64,000 nt of DNA. Source: Brumicola pallidula DSM 14239 = ACAM 615. Its GTDB lineage: Bacteria; Pseudomonadota; Gammaproteobacteria; Enterobacterales; Alteromonadaceae. The notes under the pieces are model-generated. The model saw nothing but the letters and a program-made list of their open reading frames with translations. It was not told the origin of the DNA and did no database searches. The stretch is from positions 62,001 through 126,000 of the forward strand of contig NZ_KE386815.1 in the NCBI RefSeq assembly GCF_000428905.1, in the 5' to 3' direction. Positions 1 through 10,050 of the stretch are shown piece after piece. Numbering within the stretch: the first letter of the stretch is position 1; the number at the start of each line of letters is the position of its first letter. The translations under genes were made by a program, and so were the position numbers.

Positions 1-203
1 AAATGGCTGATAGCATGGGCGCAGCGCCTACTCTCAAAAAACAAAAAGTAGAAGAGCCGGTAAAAGAAGCTAAAATAGAGAAACCAAAAGCGCCTGCTAA
101 AGCAAAAGCCAAGAGCAAAAAGTCAGCCTCTAGCTTTTCAGTAAAGGATTTTTATACGAAGCAAATCCAAGACATCAATCCGGGCGCGAAAGCACCCCGA
201 TAG
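1..203 (+). CDS. C-terminal part of an unidentified gene (partial, enters from upstream)
   Basis: The reading frame is open to the left edge of the window and ends with TAG at 201-203, so this is most likely the tail of a longer protein; the ATG at position 3 need not be the start. The visible 66 residues are dominated by Lys, Ala and Pro (about residues 12-45), a low-complexity basic tail, followed by a short mixed segment ending in GAKAPR. I do not recognise the family. A hairpin terminator lies just downstream, and the gene converges on sohB. Confidence 0.5.
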   Translation, partial: MADSMGAAPTLKKQKVEEPVKEAKIEKPKAPAKAKAKSKKSASSFSVKDFYTKQIQDINPGAKAPR

Positions 204-249
204 CAATACTGATTTGTCTTTAAGGTAATCTATCCTTAGCTTAGTAATT

Positions 250-274
250 AAAAAAGCGGCATGGCCGCTTTTTT
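250..274. terminator. Bidirectional Rho-independent terminator
   Basis: A GCGGC/GCCGC stem with a 3-nt loop is flanked by an A run on the left and a T run on the right, so it can terminate both the partial gene ending at 203 (plus) and sohB (minus). Confidence 0.8.
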
Positions 275-297
275 ATTGGGTGTAATCTACTTTTACA

Positions 298-1326
298 CTA
301 GCGGTATAACTTGTTTCCAGCATCAACCAATCGCATAAATGTCTGTTCGATAGCTTGATATGCTGAAAAACCTAACTTTTGAGCAAGTGTTTTCTTGGTC
401 GCATATTTAATGTGAAACAATCTATATTTGTTGTTTGCATCCATTAAAAAGTCATCTGATGTTTTCAATTCATCGACTAAATTTAATTCTTTTGCGCGCT
501 GACCATACCAATATTCACCCGTAGCCACTTTATCAATTTCCAACTCTGGACGATGTTGTTTAACAAAGCCTTTAAACATGACATGCACGTCTTCAATTTC
601 TTCCTTGAATTTATTGCGACCTTCATCGGTGTTTTCACCAAACATAGTTAAAGTGCGCTTAAAATCGCCGGCCGTATGTTGTTCAAATTCAATTTCATTT
701 TTCTTTAACACTTTATTGAAATTAGGTAACTGAGCAATAACACCAATCGAACCAATGATAGCAAAAGGAGCACTAATGATGTGGTCTGCAACACAAGCCA
801 TCATATATCCGCCGCTTGCAGCCACTTTATCAACACTCACAGTTAACTTAATTTGTTTGTCTTTAATACGCTGTAGTTGTGACGCTCCAAGTCCATACCC
901 ATGAACAACGCCGCCGCCACTTTCAACATTGACTAACACTTCATCATCTTTTGTTGCGACACAAAGTATTGCAGTGATCTCTTCGCGTAATTGTTCGACT
1001 TCTTGCGCATTCATCGAACCATTGAAATTCAAAACGAACATATTATTCTTCTTTTCTTCGTCTTTTTTCGATGATTTCTTTTTTTGTTTTTGCTTTTCTT
1101 CTTTCTCAAACTTCTTCAACTCGTCTTTGTCTAAAAGTACGTGTTGAGCTTGGCTTTTGATATCGTCAAAGTGCTCTGACAAAGATTCAAATTCAAGGTT
1201 ACCGCTTGCGCTTGATTGCTTCTGTTTGACAGCAATGCCAATTATGAAACCAACAACGACGACTATCGCAACAACGATGGTGATTGCTTTCGCTAAAAAC
1301 AAACCATATACAAATAAAAATTCCAA
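298..1326 (-). CDS. sohB: SohB, inner-membrane S49 family serine peptidase
   Basis: SohB is a membrane-anchored peptidase of the SppA/S49 family, thought to act in envelope protein turnover. The protein has an N-terminal membrane segment (about residues 5-35), a Lys/Glu-rich linker (60-95) and the S49 domain. The nucleophile lies in KVAASGGYM (S171) and the general-base lysine in FKRTLT (K223), numbered from the start chosen here. The longest frame begins at 1377, but I prefer the TTG at 1326. It follows AGAGGAA with 7-nt spacing, and the resulting start (LEFLFVYGLFLAK) lines up with the known E. coli SohB N-terminus, whereas the extra 17 residues have no counterpart. At about 342 residues it is a normal length. 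A terminator hairpin at 1383-1410 separates it from the acylase gene upstream. Confidence 0.9.
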   Translation of the reverse strand: MEFLFVYGLFLAKAITIVVAIVVVVGFIIGIAVKQKQSSASGNLEFESLSEHFDDIKSQAQHVLLDKDELKKFEKEEKQKQKKKSSKKDEEKKNNMFVLNFNGSMNAQEVEQLREEITAILCVATKDDEVLVNVESGGGVVHGYGLGASQLQRIKDKQIKLTVSVDKVAASGGYMMACVADHIISAPFAIIGSIGVIAQLPNFNKVLKKNEIEFEQHTAGDFKRTLTMFGENTDEGRNKFKEEIEDVHVMFKGFVKQHRPELEIDKVATGEYWYGQRAKELNLVDELKTSDDFLMDANNKYRLFHIKYATKKTLAQKLGFSAYQAIEQTFMRLVDAGNKLYR

Positions 1327-1382
1327 ATTGCATTCCTCTATACTGAATTTACCAAGTGTATCTTGGGCCAAAAACACAAAAT

Positions 1383-1410
1383 AAAAGGACCCGAAGGCCC
1401 TTTTTTTTAT
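1383..1410 (-). terminator. Terminator after the acylase gene, with UUCG-type loop
   Basis: On the minus strand an AAAGGGCC-TTCG-GGTCCTTT hairpin is followed by a T-rich tract. It lies between the acylase stop (1501) and sohB, so it probably ends the acylase transcript. Confidence 0.65.
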
Positions 1411-1500
1411 TTTTTACGCGTTTTATGTATTTTTTACAATGGAGAAATTTATACCATATAAATCCGATGCAGATTCAGATTAAAGACAAATTTCGTCTAA

Positions 1501-4050
1501 TCATTCCTGAACAGCACTTGTTATATTGACTTCTTTCACCAAGTTCGCGGCAATATCTGCTTCAGTAAAGCGTAAAGGACGTAATTGAGGTTGCAAAGAA
1601 TACAATTTCGTTTGATCGTCAGATTGCTCCGATCCAGGATTATGTGATTGTGAATAGGTCAGCAAACCTTTGGCAACAGGACCATCTTCAGTGAAATTAG
1701 CAATAAAAATCCAGCTACTGCCAGAAGTAATATGATAACCCTGAGCATCCGCACTCAATATTGAGCTATTGTCCATAGCAGGATAAGTGTGGCGAGGAAG
1801 CTCAGTACCATTATTGGATGTGCTTGTACTAAATACATTAAACCCCCCTTCCACGTTATGTGCACCACCCCACGGTAAACGTTCTCCACTGGGCAAGCCT
1901 GCAGCCGTGCTTTTCTCAACAAACTGCACTTCACCCAGCGTCGCATCTAAGGCAATTCCAGCGCGTTCGATTTTATCGACTGCGGTAGCTAATTGCATTA
2001 CTGTGACTGAATTATCCACTAAACCTCTTGGTGTATTCAACACATCGCTTACATCATAGGCTACCGCCCATTGTGGATTACGTCTAAATTGGAACGCAAA
2101 CTCTCTAAATACATGAGCACCGACACTGTCGATATTCATCGTCGAGTCCCAAGCTGTTAATGCATCACAACCCTCACCTAAATTAATCGTACGACCGCTT
2201 ACATCAATATCATCTTCTCGGTTTGCTTGGCAAATTGATAGTAGCTCAGGAAGAATAGCTTCACTCAGATAATTTCGATTACTCAGTAAGGCCTCCTCCA
2301 CTTCCATCATATTAAATTTACCGTCAGAACCAGATGCATTGGCAAGGAGTTTATGCGCCATTCTAGAGCGTAATGACTGCTCATTCCCGACCTGACCGTA
2401 TAACGGTGATACCCCTGTAATTGGGTTTTCAAAGTTAGTTAACCAAAAACTGTCATTTGAATTTTGCACATAGTCTGTACCTTCGTATTTCGGTGCGCTT
2501 GCATACGGCACTGGCGCATTGAAATCAAATGCACTTATAAAACCTGGCAATACCGTGAAACCTGCTGCTTGTTTTATTTGGATCAGCGCTGGATTGGTTG
2601 CTAGTGCATTCAACGCTGTTGCAGTTAATCCTGGCACTGTTGAGTCATCAATGTAGAAGACTTCACCGGATTTAGACGCCGCCATAGTGTTATTAAAAAT
2701 AACCCCGTCATAGTCTTTAAATGCTTGTTTAAATTCAGTCATATCGGTGGCTAAATTCATTGCTAGCCAATGATCAAGTACATCGTAATTTGGTAAATTA
2801 GCATCTTTGATAGCGAACGCAGAGCCACCTGCTTCCCACTCAAAATTACCAGGCACGACAATCATTGGGCCATAATTAGTGGTGTAGGTGTTTTTCTTCA
2901 ACTTAATGGTTTGCCCCGGCGCCACGGCAACATCAATCATCAGCTCTTTTTTATAAATCGTTCTTTTACTACCATCCACAGAATGAGTTAAATTATTTGC
3001 ATCCGTCGCGTCTAACTGAAGTTGGTATACCACAAAATGCTCTGCAGTAGAGAATGTATGTGTCCACGCTACGTTTTCATTAAAGCCAATATTAACCGCA
3101 CCCGGCAAGCCCATAAGTGAGCCTCCCATCACGTTTAAATAGCCTGGAATAGTCGTGTGAAATTGCCAAAAACGTAGGTTACCTGTGTGCGGAAAGTGAG
3201 GATTACCAAGCACCATTCCCATGCCATTTTCGGTCTTATCAGAGCCAAGGCCCCATCCATTTGAGCCCATGTCTTGAGGGTTTCTTTCTGGTATAGCAAT
3301 AGTAGGCTCAATCTTAAACGGAAGTCCTTGCTCAAGAGACATCCCTGGCGCAGCGGCAACCGGAGTTGGAAATGGATTTTCTCCGGGAGGAGCGGCAATA
3401 AACATTGGACCAAGGAAATTGGCTGCACCAGGTAACAATGCAACACCCATTGAGTAGGTTAACAAATCTGTGCTGTCTATATCTTGTACCCAGGGTTGAT
3501 TTGCGCAACTAGGATCGATATTTGCAGCGCCAGTCTCATTTAAATATCGGTTAAAGCCTTTCGTGTAACCGCTTAACATTGCACGACTATTTGCGCTTAA
3601 GGTGGCTAAATTTTGTTCTGCTAGCTCTCGGATCCCCAGCGTTAAGAATCCAAAATCATTAATTAAATGCTCTGAATCACCAGTGCCCGGATTTCGGTCT
3701 GGACCCAAATATTTTGAACGTTCGGAGTTATATTTAATAATTTGGTCTGCCAAGATACATAAATTATCCTGCGCGAAGGCATAACCAACGCCAAAAGACA
3801 TGCTTTCCAGATTATCCGCGGTCACATGTGGCACACCATAATCTGTCCACCGAATGTTGGCTTGCAGTACACCATCTGAATCAAATGCAGGTAGTATTGG
3901 CGGTGCAACGGGGGGCGTTGGAGGTGCTAGTGGCGTGGGCTTAATGACTTCAAATTTATCACCGTCTCCTCCACAGCCAGTCAGCGCAATAGCAACAGCA
4001 GCAGCAGCAACAGTGAGTGTTTGTTTGAATAATGAGAAGTTAATTTTCAT
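1501..4050 (-). CDS. Penicillin-acylase-family Ntn hydrolase, exported lipoprotein
   Basis: This is a member of the penicillin amidase / acyl-homoserine-lactone acylase family, which hydrolyses amide-linked acyl groups after self-cleavage into two chains. The N-terminus is a lipoprotein signal with lipobox LTGC at about residue 25 followed by GGDGD, then a Pro-rich linker. The alpha-chain carries the family segment from GVPHVTADN through SFGVGYAFAQDN. The predicted beta-chain N-terminal nucleophile is the Ser of GSNGWGLGS, about residue 263. Length (849) is normal for the family. ATG at 4050 is preferred over the in-frame TTG at 4053 because AAGGA lies 10 nt upstream. The substrate cannot be read from sequence: a quorum-signal, lipopeptide or other acyl-amide is possible. 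It stands between sohB and a lipase, each with its own terminator. Confidence 0.85.
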   Translation of the reverse strand: MKINFSLFKQTLTVAAAAVAIALTGCGGDGDKFEVIKPTPLAPPTPPVAPPILPAFDSDGVLQANIRWTDYGVPHVTADNLESMSFGVGYAFAQDNLCILADQIIKYNSERSKYLGPDRNPGTGDSEHLINDFGFLTLGIRELAEQNLATLSANSRAMLSGYTKGFNRYLNETGAANIDPSCANQPWVQDIDSTDLLTYSMGVALLPGAANFLGPMFIAAPPGENPFPTPVAAAPGMSLEQGLPFKIEPTIAIPERNPQDMGSNGWGLGSDKTENGMGMVLGNPHFPHTGNLRFWQFHTTIPGYLNVMGGSLMGLPGAVNIGFNENVAWTHTFSTAEHFVVYQLQLDATDANNLTHSVDGSKRTIYKKELMIDVAVAPGQTIKLKKNTYTTNYGPMIVVPGNFEWEAGGSAFAIKDANLPNYDVLDHWLAMNLATDMTEFKQAFKDYDGVIFNNTMAASKSGEVFYIDDSTVPGLTATALNALATNPALIQIKQAAGFTVLPGFISAFDFNAPVPYASAPKYEGTDYVQNSNDSFWLTNFENPITGVSPLYGQVGNEQSLRSRMAHKLLANASGSDGKFNMMEVEEALLSNRNYLSEAILPELLSICQANREDDIDVSGRTINLGEGCDALTAWDSTMNIDSVGAHVFREFAFQFRRNPQWAVAYDVSDVLNTPRGLVDNSVTVMQLATAVDKIERAGIALDATLGEVQFVEKSTAAGLPSGERLPWGGAHNVEGGFNVFSTSTSNNGTELPRHTYPAMDNSSILSADAQGYHITSGSSWIFIANFTEDGPVAKGLLTYSQSHNPGSEQSDDQTKLYSLQPQLRPLRFTEADIAANLVKEVNITSAVQE

Positions 4051-4352
4051 CAATAATACATCCTTATTGTTATTGTAATTTTTAATCCTAGCCTAGTGCT
4101 TAAGTTTAGCTAAAAAACCATATATTTTACAATAAATTAATAATTTTTTTACAAAATAATGCACATTTTAATTAACAGTGGCAATTAGCTTTGTTATTAA
4201 TTGAAGTTTAGTTTTTTTTAGCTAACACAGTTAGCTAAAAACGAATTCATCGATTGACTAAAAAGTGTTTCTAGTTTGTTTAATCGCCCCACTTAAAATA
4301 ACTTAACGGTTTTAAAGCCAGCGTTTTCTAAAAGGATGCGATAAATAAACAC
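4051..4352. other. Intergenic AT-rich region, acylase promoter zone
   Basis: About 300 bases with no credible gene. They must hold the promoter of the acylase (minus strand). The sequence is strongly AT-rich with several GCTAA/TTAGC-like words around 4105-4235, but I could not fix promoter boxes. Confidence 0.4.
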
Positions 4353-4382
4353 AAAAAAGCCAGCAATTATGCTGGCTTTTTA
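4353..4382 (-). terminator. Rho-independent terminator after the lipase gene
   Basis: AAAAAAGCCAGC and GCTGGCTTTTTA form a perfect stem around a 6-nt loop, 30 nt beyond the lipase stop codon. Confidence 0.85.
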
Positions 4383-4411
4383 AATCTGCTTAACACTGTT
4401 AACGCATCATA

Positions 4412-7006
4412 CTAATTGGCGACAACGGCTTCATTTGTTATTACAATTGCAGTTCCGTTGGAACCAAAGTAGTTAGCGACTTCGCGCTGCATCTCCGCGG
4501 TAACATCTTGGCTGCTACCAGGACTCAAGCTACTTCCATGGGCACCTTCAACAAACTTCACAACACCGCTAATAGACGGTGTACCTGTTTTAGTGGATGA
4601 TATTTGCTGCAAGCCCATAATGTTGACCAAGGCTTGTTGACCGGCCAAAGGAACCGCCGTTGTTACCGGAATAACTTGGTCAGGCAGATTATCACCACCA
4701 TCACCAATTACCGTCATCATGTGAACTGGCGTGTTATTTGCCAACGCAGTGAAGTAGTTTATTGGATCGGCAGAGTCAATCACTGTTTGTGCGGCGAAAG
4801 AGAACTGATTAAATAACGCATTTGCACCAGCAAGTTGTTCTGGCGATAAAGCAGCTAGGAAACCATTCACAGCGCCCACTAATTGTGCTTCGGTAACATC
4901 AGTAGTGCCAAAAGTACCCACTAAGAAAGCCTGAAAATCTGGCGACCCCTGTGACAGCAATAAGCCTTTGACCAACGGACCGAATGCCGCCGACTCTAAT
5001 AGGAAGTTTGCAGTGCCCCCTCCAGGGGATTCTAAGGACGCAGCTTGAATTGCGAACATGCTATCAAAAGCGCTCAGCGGACCATTGAAACCAGTGTTAG
5101 CAACGGCGGCAAAGTTACCTCCAGTGATTGCACCAAGAGATACACCAAAGATGGATACATTGGATGTATCGATATCAACTGCTTGTGATGCGCTAGTATC
5201 AACAACCGCATTCAAGCCTAATCTCAAGCCTAACAAGTCAGAAACACTTTGGCGTAAGTTATCTCTGCCTGCTGGCAAAACAGCAAGGTTTAAATAGTGT
5301 GTAGCGCTAACGGTTGTCGCATTTAAATCGTCAACGCCATCGCCATCTAAGTCAAATCCACGTGAACCATGTATAGGTTGATCAATCGCAAAAGTAGCAA
5401 AACCAGCTAACGATAAAGCACCTGTGACTGCCAGCATATCTTCTTTTTGCGAAGTAATACCGTGAGCCAACATGACAACAGGCCAACCTGCTTCTGGCTT
5501 CTCAAGATTAAAACCAAGTGCAGTAGCAACTTGTGGGTTAGGCACAGTGACTTGAACGTCTAATGTCTCAAAACCCATGTTGCCGCCCCTCGGCTGTGGT
5601 ACAGAACTAAATTTCGTTAAGTTACGGTCACGATCAAGTAACTCGCCATTAATTCTTACATCAGCCAAACCAACCTGTGTACACAATGCTGCGTTTGGAC
5701 CAGGTGTCGCACTTGCCAAGGCTGAACCAGCTCTGGCTAAAACGATACCGCTGTCGCAAGCTGATGTCCAGAAGCTATTGACTGGCGCTAATGGATTTTC
5801 AGCTGTAGGAATAGCAGAGTAATAAGGCAATGAAATATTGCCTTCAAACCGACTCGCCGCGCAGAATTGGCCAACGTCGCCTAGAATACCAACAGCAACA
5901 CCTGAAGCAAAAACATTGACGTCAGCAGATGCGTTGCCAAATCCACCACCCGCACTAACTAATAGGCCTGAACAGCTGGTAAATGAGGAAAAATCTGCAG
6001 CATTAATAGCAGGAATAAGACCGGCTGCTTCTGCTGGTAAATCCGCAATATCTTTTTGAACTGCGCCAGTAACGAGATCCACGGAGACAAGACTCAATGC
6101 TTCCATTGAATTAGGAGCCAATTCAACATCTCTGGTAACTATAACCGGTAGTGCTTCACCTGCGGTTGGATCACCCGCTGCCGCTCGTCCCGCAAATTCA
6201 GCAATCATAAGTCGCTTAACGGTGTCCAGTACGTTGGATACTGACTGTGTTGTAAACGCAGAAACATAAGTGATATTATCGGTCTGCACACCGGCGTTAG
6301 CCAATGAACTCAGGTGCAAATTAATCAGTGTTTGCAAGTTTAACTGTGCCGCTGTTGCCAACGGTTTAGTCTCAATATCTTGTGAAACTAGGTCCCAAGT
6401 TGATGAACCTTTCACTGCTTTTCCTGATGAATCCTGAAGATCCTCTGTCATTACCAACAAATAACCTTGAGCCGGCTTTAGGGGCTTAAGGGGAACAACA
6501 GAAACTGTATTGTTGTCCACTAAGCCAAGAACATAGTCAACACCAAACGTTAATTTATCCCCGACTTTACAGCCCGCACTCGGGATGGGAATGGCTGCAC
6601 AATCAGCATCTTGCTGGTTCAAACCTAATGTAGCTTCGTATAAATGTATGCCGGCACTCAAGGTAGCAGCATCAATAGACGTATTGGGTGGCGTCTCAAC
6701 GTTAATAACGAATGGCTGGTTAGTAGACCACCCATCAAGGATGTTCAACGCGTTTTGAGGGTCACTAAAGTTTGTCGGATCGGCAACCGGAATATTGAGC
6801 GTGTAATCGAAAAAGCCGTCATCGCCAGGAAGCATTAACAAGTCATTTGGTATATTCAAGTTACCATTTGCTGGATCAAAAACGATACGCGAAAAAGGAG
6901 TTTGTGGCGTCGTTTCAGTTCTAATTTCTTCAAGTGTATCCCCACCGCCGCAGCCAGCTAAGCCTAACGCTACCAAAACACTCGTGCTAATTAACAATTT
7001 ATTCAT
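4412..7006 (-). CDS. Pla-1/cef-type extracellular lipase (VolA-like lysophospholipase), lipoprotein
   Basis: A surface-directed alpha/beta-hydrolase lipoprotein of the Pla-1/cef extracellular lipase family, whose Vibrio member VolA cleaves lysophospholipid. Lipobox LAGC at about residue 19 is followed by a Gly-rich spacer. The N-terminal half contains the typical phase FSRIVFDPANGNLNIPNDLL. The hydrolase core has an oxyanion/HG region (VVMLAHGITSQ) and the nucleophile elbow GVSLG with S623. An Asp-rich stretch DLDGDGVDD near residue 550 may bind calcium. The length of 864 residues fits the family (about 800). The start ATG at 7006 is preceded by GGGGAAATGA. With the acylase it forms a pair of large exported acyl hydrolases lying between sohB and yciK. 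Confidence 0.87.
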   Translation of the reverse strand: MNKLLISTSVLVALGLAGCGGGDTLEEIRTETTPQTPFSRIVFDPANGNLNIPNDLLMLPGDDGFFDYTLNIPVADPTNFSDPQNALNILDGWSTNQPFVINVETPPNTSIDAATLSAGIHLYEATLGLNQQDADCAAIPIPSAGCKVGDKLTFGVDYVLGLVDNNTVSVVPLKPLKPAQGYLLVMTEDLQDSSGKAVKGSSTWDLVSQDIETKPLATAAQLNLQTLINLHLSSLANAGVQTDNITYVSAFTTQSVSNVLDTVKRLMIAEFAGRAAAGDPTAGEALPVIVTRDVELAPNSMEALSLVSVDLVTGAVQKDIADLPAEAAGLIPAINAADFSSFTSCSGLLVSAGGGFGNASADVNVFASGVAVGILGDVGQFCAASRFEGNISLPYYSAIPTAENPLAPVNSFWTSACDSGIVLARAGSALASATPGPNAALCTQVGLADVRINGELLDRDRNLTKFSSVPQPRGGNMGFETLDVQVTVPNPQVATALGFNLEKPEAGWPVVMLAHGITSQKEDMLAVTGALSLAGFATFAIDQPIHGSRGFDLDGDGVDDLNATTVSATHYLNLAVLPAGRDNLRQSVSDLLGLRLGLNAVVDTSASQAVDIDTSNVSIFGVSLGAITGGNFAAVANTGFNGPLSAFDSMFAIQAASLESPGGGTANFLLESAAFGPLVKGLLLSQGSPDFQAFLVGTFGTTDVTEAQLVGAVNGFLAALSPEQLAGANALFNQFSFAAQTVIDSADPINYFTALANNTPVHMMTVIGDGGDNLPDQVIPVTTAVPLAGQQALVNIMGLQQISSTKTGTPSISGVVKFVEGAHGSSLSPGSSQDVTAEMQREVANYFGSNGTAIVITNEAVVAN

Positions 7007-7273
7007 TCATTTCCCCACTTGCTTGCAGATAATATTTACCGAACACATTTTCGTTTATTATTCACGTGTCGATATTGCGGATAGTCTAACAAGTATGACC
7101 AGTTATAATTATCGTAATAGTATTGACTTTAAGTTCACTTTGCAAAGGTTTGTTAATACTTTGTAATGAAAAATCGTAAATTTTCAAAAATATGCAGGAA
7201 CACCTTTAGCCTGATTATATAGTAAGTTAATATGCAGATCGTCGATTCTTAGCAAATAATAATCAGTTCAAAT
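7007..7273. promoter_or_regulatory. Divergent intergenic region lipase/yciK
   Basis: 267 AT-rich bases between divergent genes must contain both promoters. I see no operator-like palindrome or RNA gene. Confidence 0.35.
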
Positions 7274-8026
7274 ATGCAATCACACTTACAATACACAAGC
7301 ACCAAAAACGCATTACAAAATAAGACGATCATTATTACGGGCGCAGGTGACGGCATTGGTAGAAAAGCCGCAATTACTTTCGCAAAACACGGTGCTGAAC
7401 TTATTCTGTTGGGTAAAACAGTATCAAAGTTAGAAAGTACTTATGATGAAATAATCAACAATGGCGGCGTAACGCCATCAATAGTGCCTATTGACTTTAA
7501 AGGCGCTACCTCTAAACACTACCAGGATATGGTCGCGAGTATAGAAGGTCAGTATAAAAAAATTGACGTTGTTTTATTCAATGCCAGCATTCTTGGCAAT
7601 TTGTGCCCTTTTCACGAAATTACAGAATCCGAATTTATGGAAGTGAATCAGGTTAACCTCAATAGTCAGTTTTTTATGACTCAAGCGTTATTGCCAATAT
7701 TAAAACAAAATAAGTCAGCCTCTGTTATTTACACAACGTCCTCAGTAGGTCGTGCAGGTCGCGCATATTGGGGCACATACAGCATCTCTAAGTTTGCAAC
7801 TGAAGGCATGATGCAGGTGCTCGCCGATGAATATAAAAGTTCAGGTATTAGATTCAACTGTATTAATCCCGGTGCAACAAGAACGACCATGCGGGCCAAA
7901 GCCTTTCCTGGTGAAAGGCCTGATTCATTAAAAACACCAGAGGATATTATGCCTACTTATTTATATTTGGCCTCTGATGATAGCAAACACGTAAATGGCC
8001 AATCATTAGACTGCCAGCCCAAATAA
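7274..8026 (+). CDS. yciK: YciK-type short-chain dehydrogenase/reductase
   Basis: A cytoplasmic classical SDR oxidoreductase using NAD(P)H; the physiological substrate of YciK is unknown. The Rossmann glycine motif is TGAGDGIGR (about residues 22-30). The Asn-Ala region appears as FNASILGN. The catalytic Ser lies in TSSVGRAGR and the catalytic YxxxK in YSISK (around residue 170). The segment FATEGMMQVLADEY through RFNCINPGATRT closely follows E. coli YciK. At 250 residues it is the family length. yciK is commonly found next to sohB, which supports the name although two lipoprotein genes intervene here. A terminator follows at 8101-8134. Confidence 0.88.
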   Translation: MQSHLQYTSTKNALQNKTIIITGAGDGIGRKAAITFAKHGAELILLGKTVSKLESTYDEIINNGGVTPSIVPIDFKGATSKHYQDMVASIEGQYKKIDVVLFNASILGNLCPFHEITESEFMEVNQVNLNSQFFMTQALLPILKQNKSASVIYTTSSVGRAGRAYWGTYSISKFATEGMMQVLADEYKSSGIRFNCINPGATRTTMRAKAFPGERPDSLKTPEDIMPTYLYLASDDSKHVNGQSLDCQPK

Positions 8027-8100
8027 AGGAGAGATATAAGCTCCGATATAGACTCAGATATGAGCTCACGTTTGATAAGAGTTCACTGGATACAACAAAA

Positions 8101-8134
8101 AAAGGGTAAATCGCTAGCATTGGATTTACCCTTT
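8101..8134. terminator. Bidirectional terminator between yciK and glnS
   Basis: AAAGGGTAAATC and its complement GGATTTACCCTTT form a 12-bp stem around a loop containing GCTAGC, with A and T tracts on both sides, between two convergent genes. Confidence 0.8.
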
Positions 8135-8201
8135 ATTATTTGTCATCAACAGACTTTTTATTTTGAATACAATCACCCGTGTTGACCACGACTAATCTTA
8201 T

Positions 8202-9866
8202 TTATTGGTTTATCTTCGCCCAAGTATCACGAAGTTCAACAGTTCTGTTAATGACTAGTGCATCAGATTTGCTGTCCTTGTCGATACAAAAATAGCCGGT
8301 CCTTTCAAATTGAAACGTGTCGCCATTGTCAGCTTTTAGCAGGGAAGGTTCAACAAACCCTTGTCTAACAATTAATGAGCTTGGGTTAATTGTCGCGGTA
8401 AAATCGTCCTCCGATGCGGGGTTTGCCGACGTAAACAAACGGTCATACAGTCGAACCTCCGCTTGCTTACCCTCGGCTGCACTTACCCAATGAATAACTC
8501 CCTTAGCTTTTCGGCCATCCACGGGATCTGTGCCAAGTGTGCTGGCATCATAAGTACAATACACGGTGGTTACTTCACCATTTTCATCTACGTCACAACG
8601 CTCGGCTCGCAAGAAATAAGCATTACGTAAACGCACTTCTTTTTCTAACACTAAACGTTTAAACTTTTTATTCGCGGCTTCTTTAAAGTCTTCCTTTTCA
8701 ATCCACAACTCTTTGCTGAATGGTACTTTACGAGTGCCCATTGTGTCATCAGCTGGATGATTAGGTGCATCAAGCCATTCAACTTGATCTGCTGGATAGT
8801 TTTCAATAATCACTTTAAGTGGATCTAATACTGCCATTCTGCGCGGTGCATTGGCGTTCAATTCATCCCGAATACATGCTTCGAGCATACTCATCTCGAC
8901 CAAGTTATCCATTTTAGTTACACCGATACGCAAGCAAAATTCGCGAACGGATGCAGATGTATATCCTCTTCTGCGAAGACCCGCTAGGGTTGGCATTCTA
9001 GGATCATCCCAACCGGTAACACGCTTTTCTTCAACTAGTTGAATTAGTTTACGTTTACTTAGTACGCTGTATTCTAAATTAAGTCGAGAAAACTCGTATT
9101 GTCTGGGTCTGCAGTCAATCGAAATATTGTCGATGACCCAGTCATATAATCGACGGTTGTCTTGAAATTCAAGCGTACACAAAGAATGCGTAATCCCTTC
9201 AATTGCATCCGAAATACAATGCGTAAAATCGTACATTGGATAAATGCACCACTTGTCGCCTGTTTGGTGATGATGCGCAAACTTCACTCGATACAGCACG
9301 GGGTCGCGCATACACATAAAAGAAGAGCTCATGTCAATTTTAGCGCGCAAACTGCACTCACCCTCTTTGTAGTCGCCCGCCCGCATTTTTGCAAACAGCA
9401 CTACGTTTTCCGCTGGTGTCGTATCTCTGTGTGGACTATTCGTGCCCGCTTGAGTTAGCGTTCCGCGCATTTCACGCATTTTTTCTTGCGCACTGAAATC
9501 AACATAGGCTAAGCCTTTTTCTATTAGCTCAACGGCATAGTCATGCAGTTGGTCAAAATAGTTAGATGAATATCTTTCTTTGCCATTCCACTCAAAACCA
9601 AGCCAGCTAACATCGTGCTTAATCGAGTTCACGAAATCGATATCTTCTTTTTCTGGATTAGTATCGTCAAAGCGTAAATTACAGGTTCCTTGGTAATCTT
9701 GAGCAATGCCAAAATTTAGGCAAATAGACTTCGCATGACCGATGTGTAAATAACCGTTTGGCTCAGGTGGAAATCGGGTGGATACGGTTGAATGTAAGCC
9801 GCTTTGCAAATCTTTATCTATAATTTGTCTGATAAAATTGGACGGTCGATGCTCAATCTCGGCCAT
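8202..9866 (-). CDS. glnS: Glutaminyl-tRNA synthetase
   Basis: Class I aminoacyl-tRNA synthetase that charges tRNA-Gln in the cytoplasm. The Rossmann catalytic domain shows [13 protein letters not shown] with the HIGH signature (about residues 33-46), and the KMSKS-equivalent is VLSKRKL near residue 270. The C-terminal part holds the two anticodon-binding beta-barrels. At 554 residues it matches the E. coli enzyme (554). AAGGA lies upstream of the ATG at 9866. It is monocistronic between two regions without operon partners. Confidence 0.97.
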   Translation of the reverse strand: MAEIEHRPSNFIRQIIDKDLQSGLHSTVSTRFPPEPNGYLHIGHAKSICLNFGIAQDYQGTCNLRFDDTNPEKEDIDFVNSIKHDVSWLGFEWNGKERYSSNYFDQLHDYAVELIEKGLAYVDFSAQEKMREMRGTLTQAGTNSPHRDTTPAENVVLFAKMRAGDYKEGECSLRAKIDMSSSFMCMRDPVLYRVKFAHHHQTGDKWCIYPMYDFTHCISDAIEGITHSLCTLEFQDNRRLYDWVIDNISIDCRPRQYEFSRLNLEYSVLSKRKLIQLVEEKRVTGWDDPRMPTLAGLRRRGYTSASVREFCLRIGVTKMDNLVEMSMLEACIRDELNANAPRRMAVLDPLKVIIENYPADQVEWLDAPNHPADDTMGTRKVPFSKELWIEKEDFKEAANKKFKRLVLEKEVRLRNAYFLRAERCDVDENGEVTTVYCTYDASTLGTDPVDGRKAKGVIHWVSAAEGKQAEVRLYDRLFTSANPASEDDFTATINPSSLIVRQGFVEPSLLKADNGDTFQFERTGYFCIDKDSKSDALVINRTVELRDTWAKINQ

Positions 9867-10050
9867 GTGTAAATGTTCCTTTGTTATATAGTGCTACTTT
9901 TCGTCTAGTATATCACTTTGAAGCTAATACAATAGTCAGAATTTTGCATATTGAGGGGCTTAATATGCAAACAATTTGAACTTGCTAGGTCGAGTAGTGT
10001 ATAACTTAGGCCACTAGCAACAAGAATTCATCTATAAATGACATCCGTAA

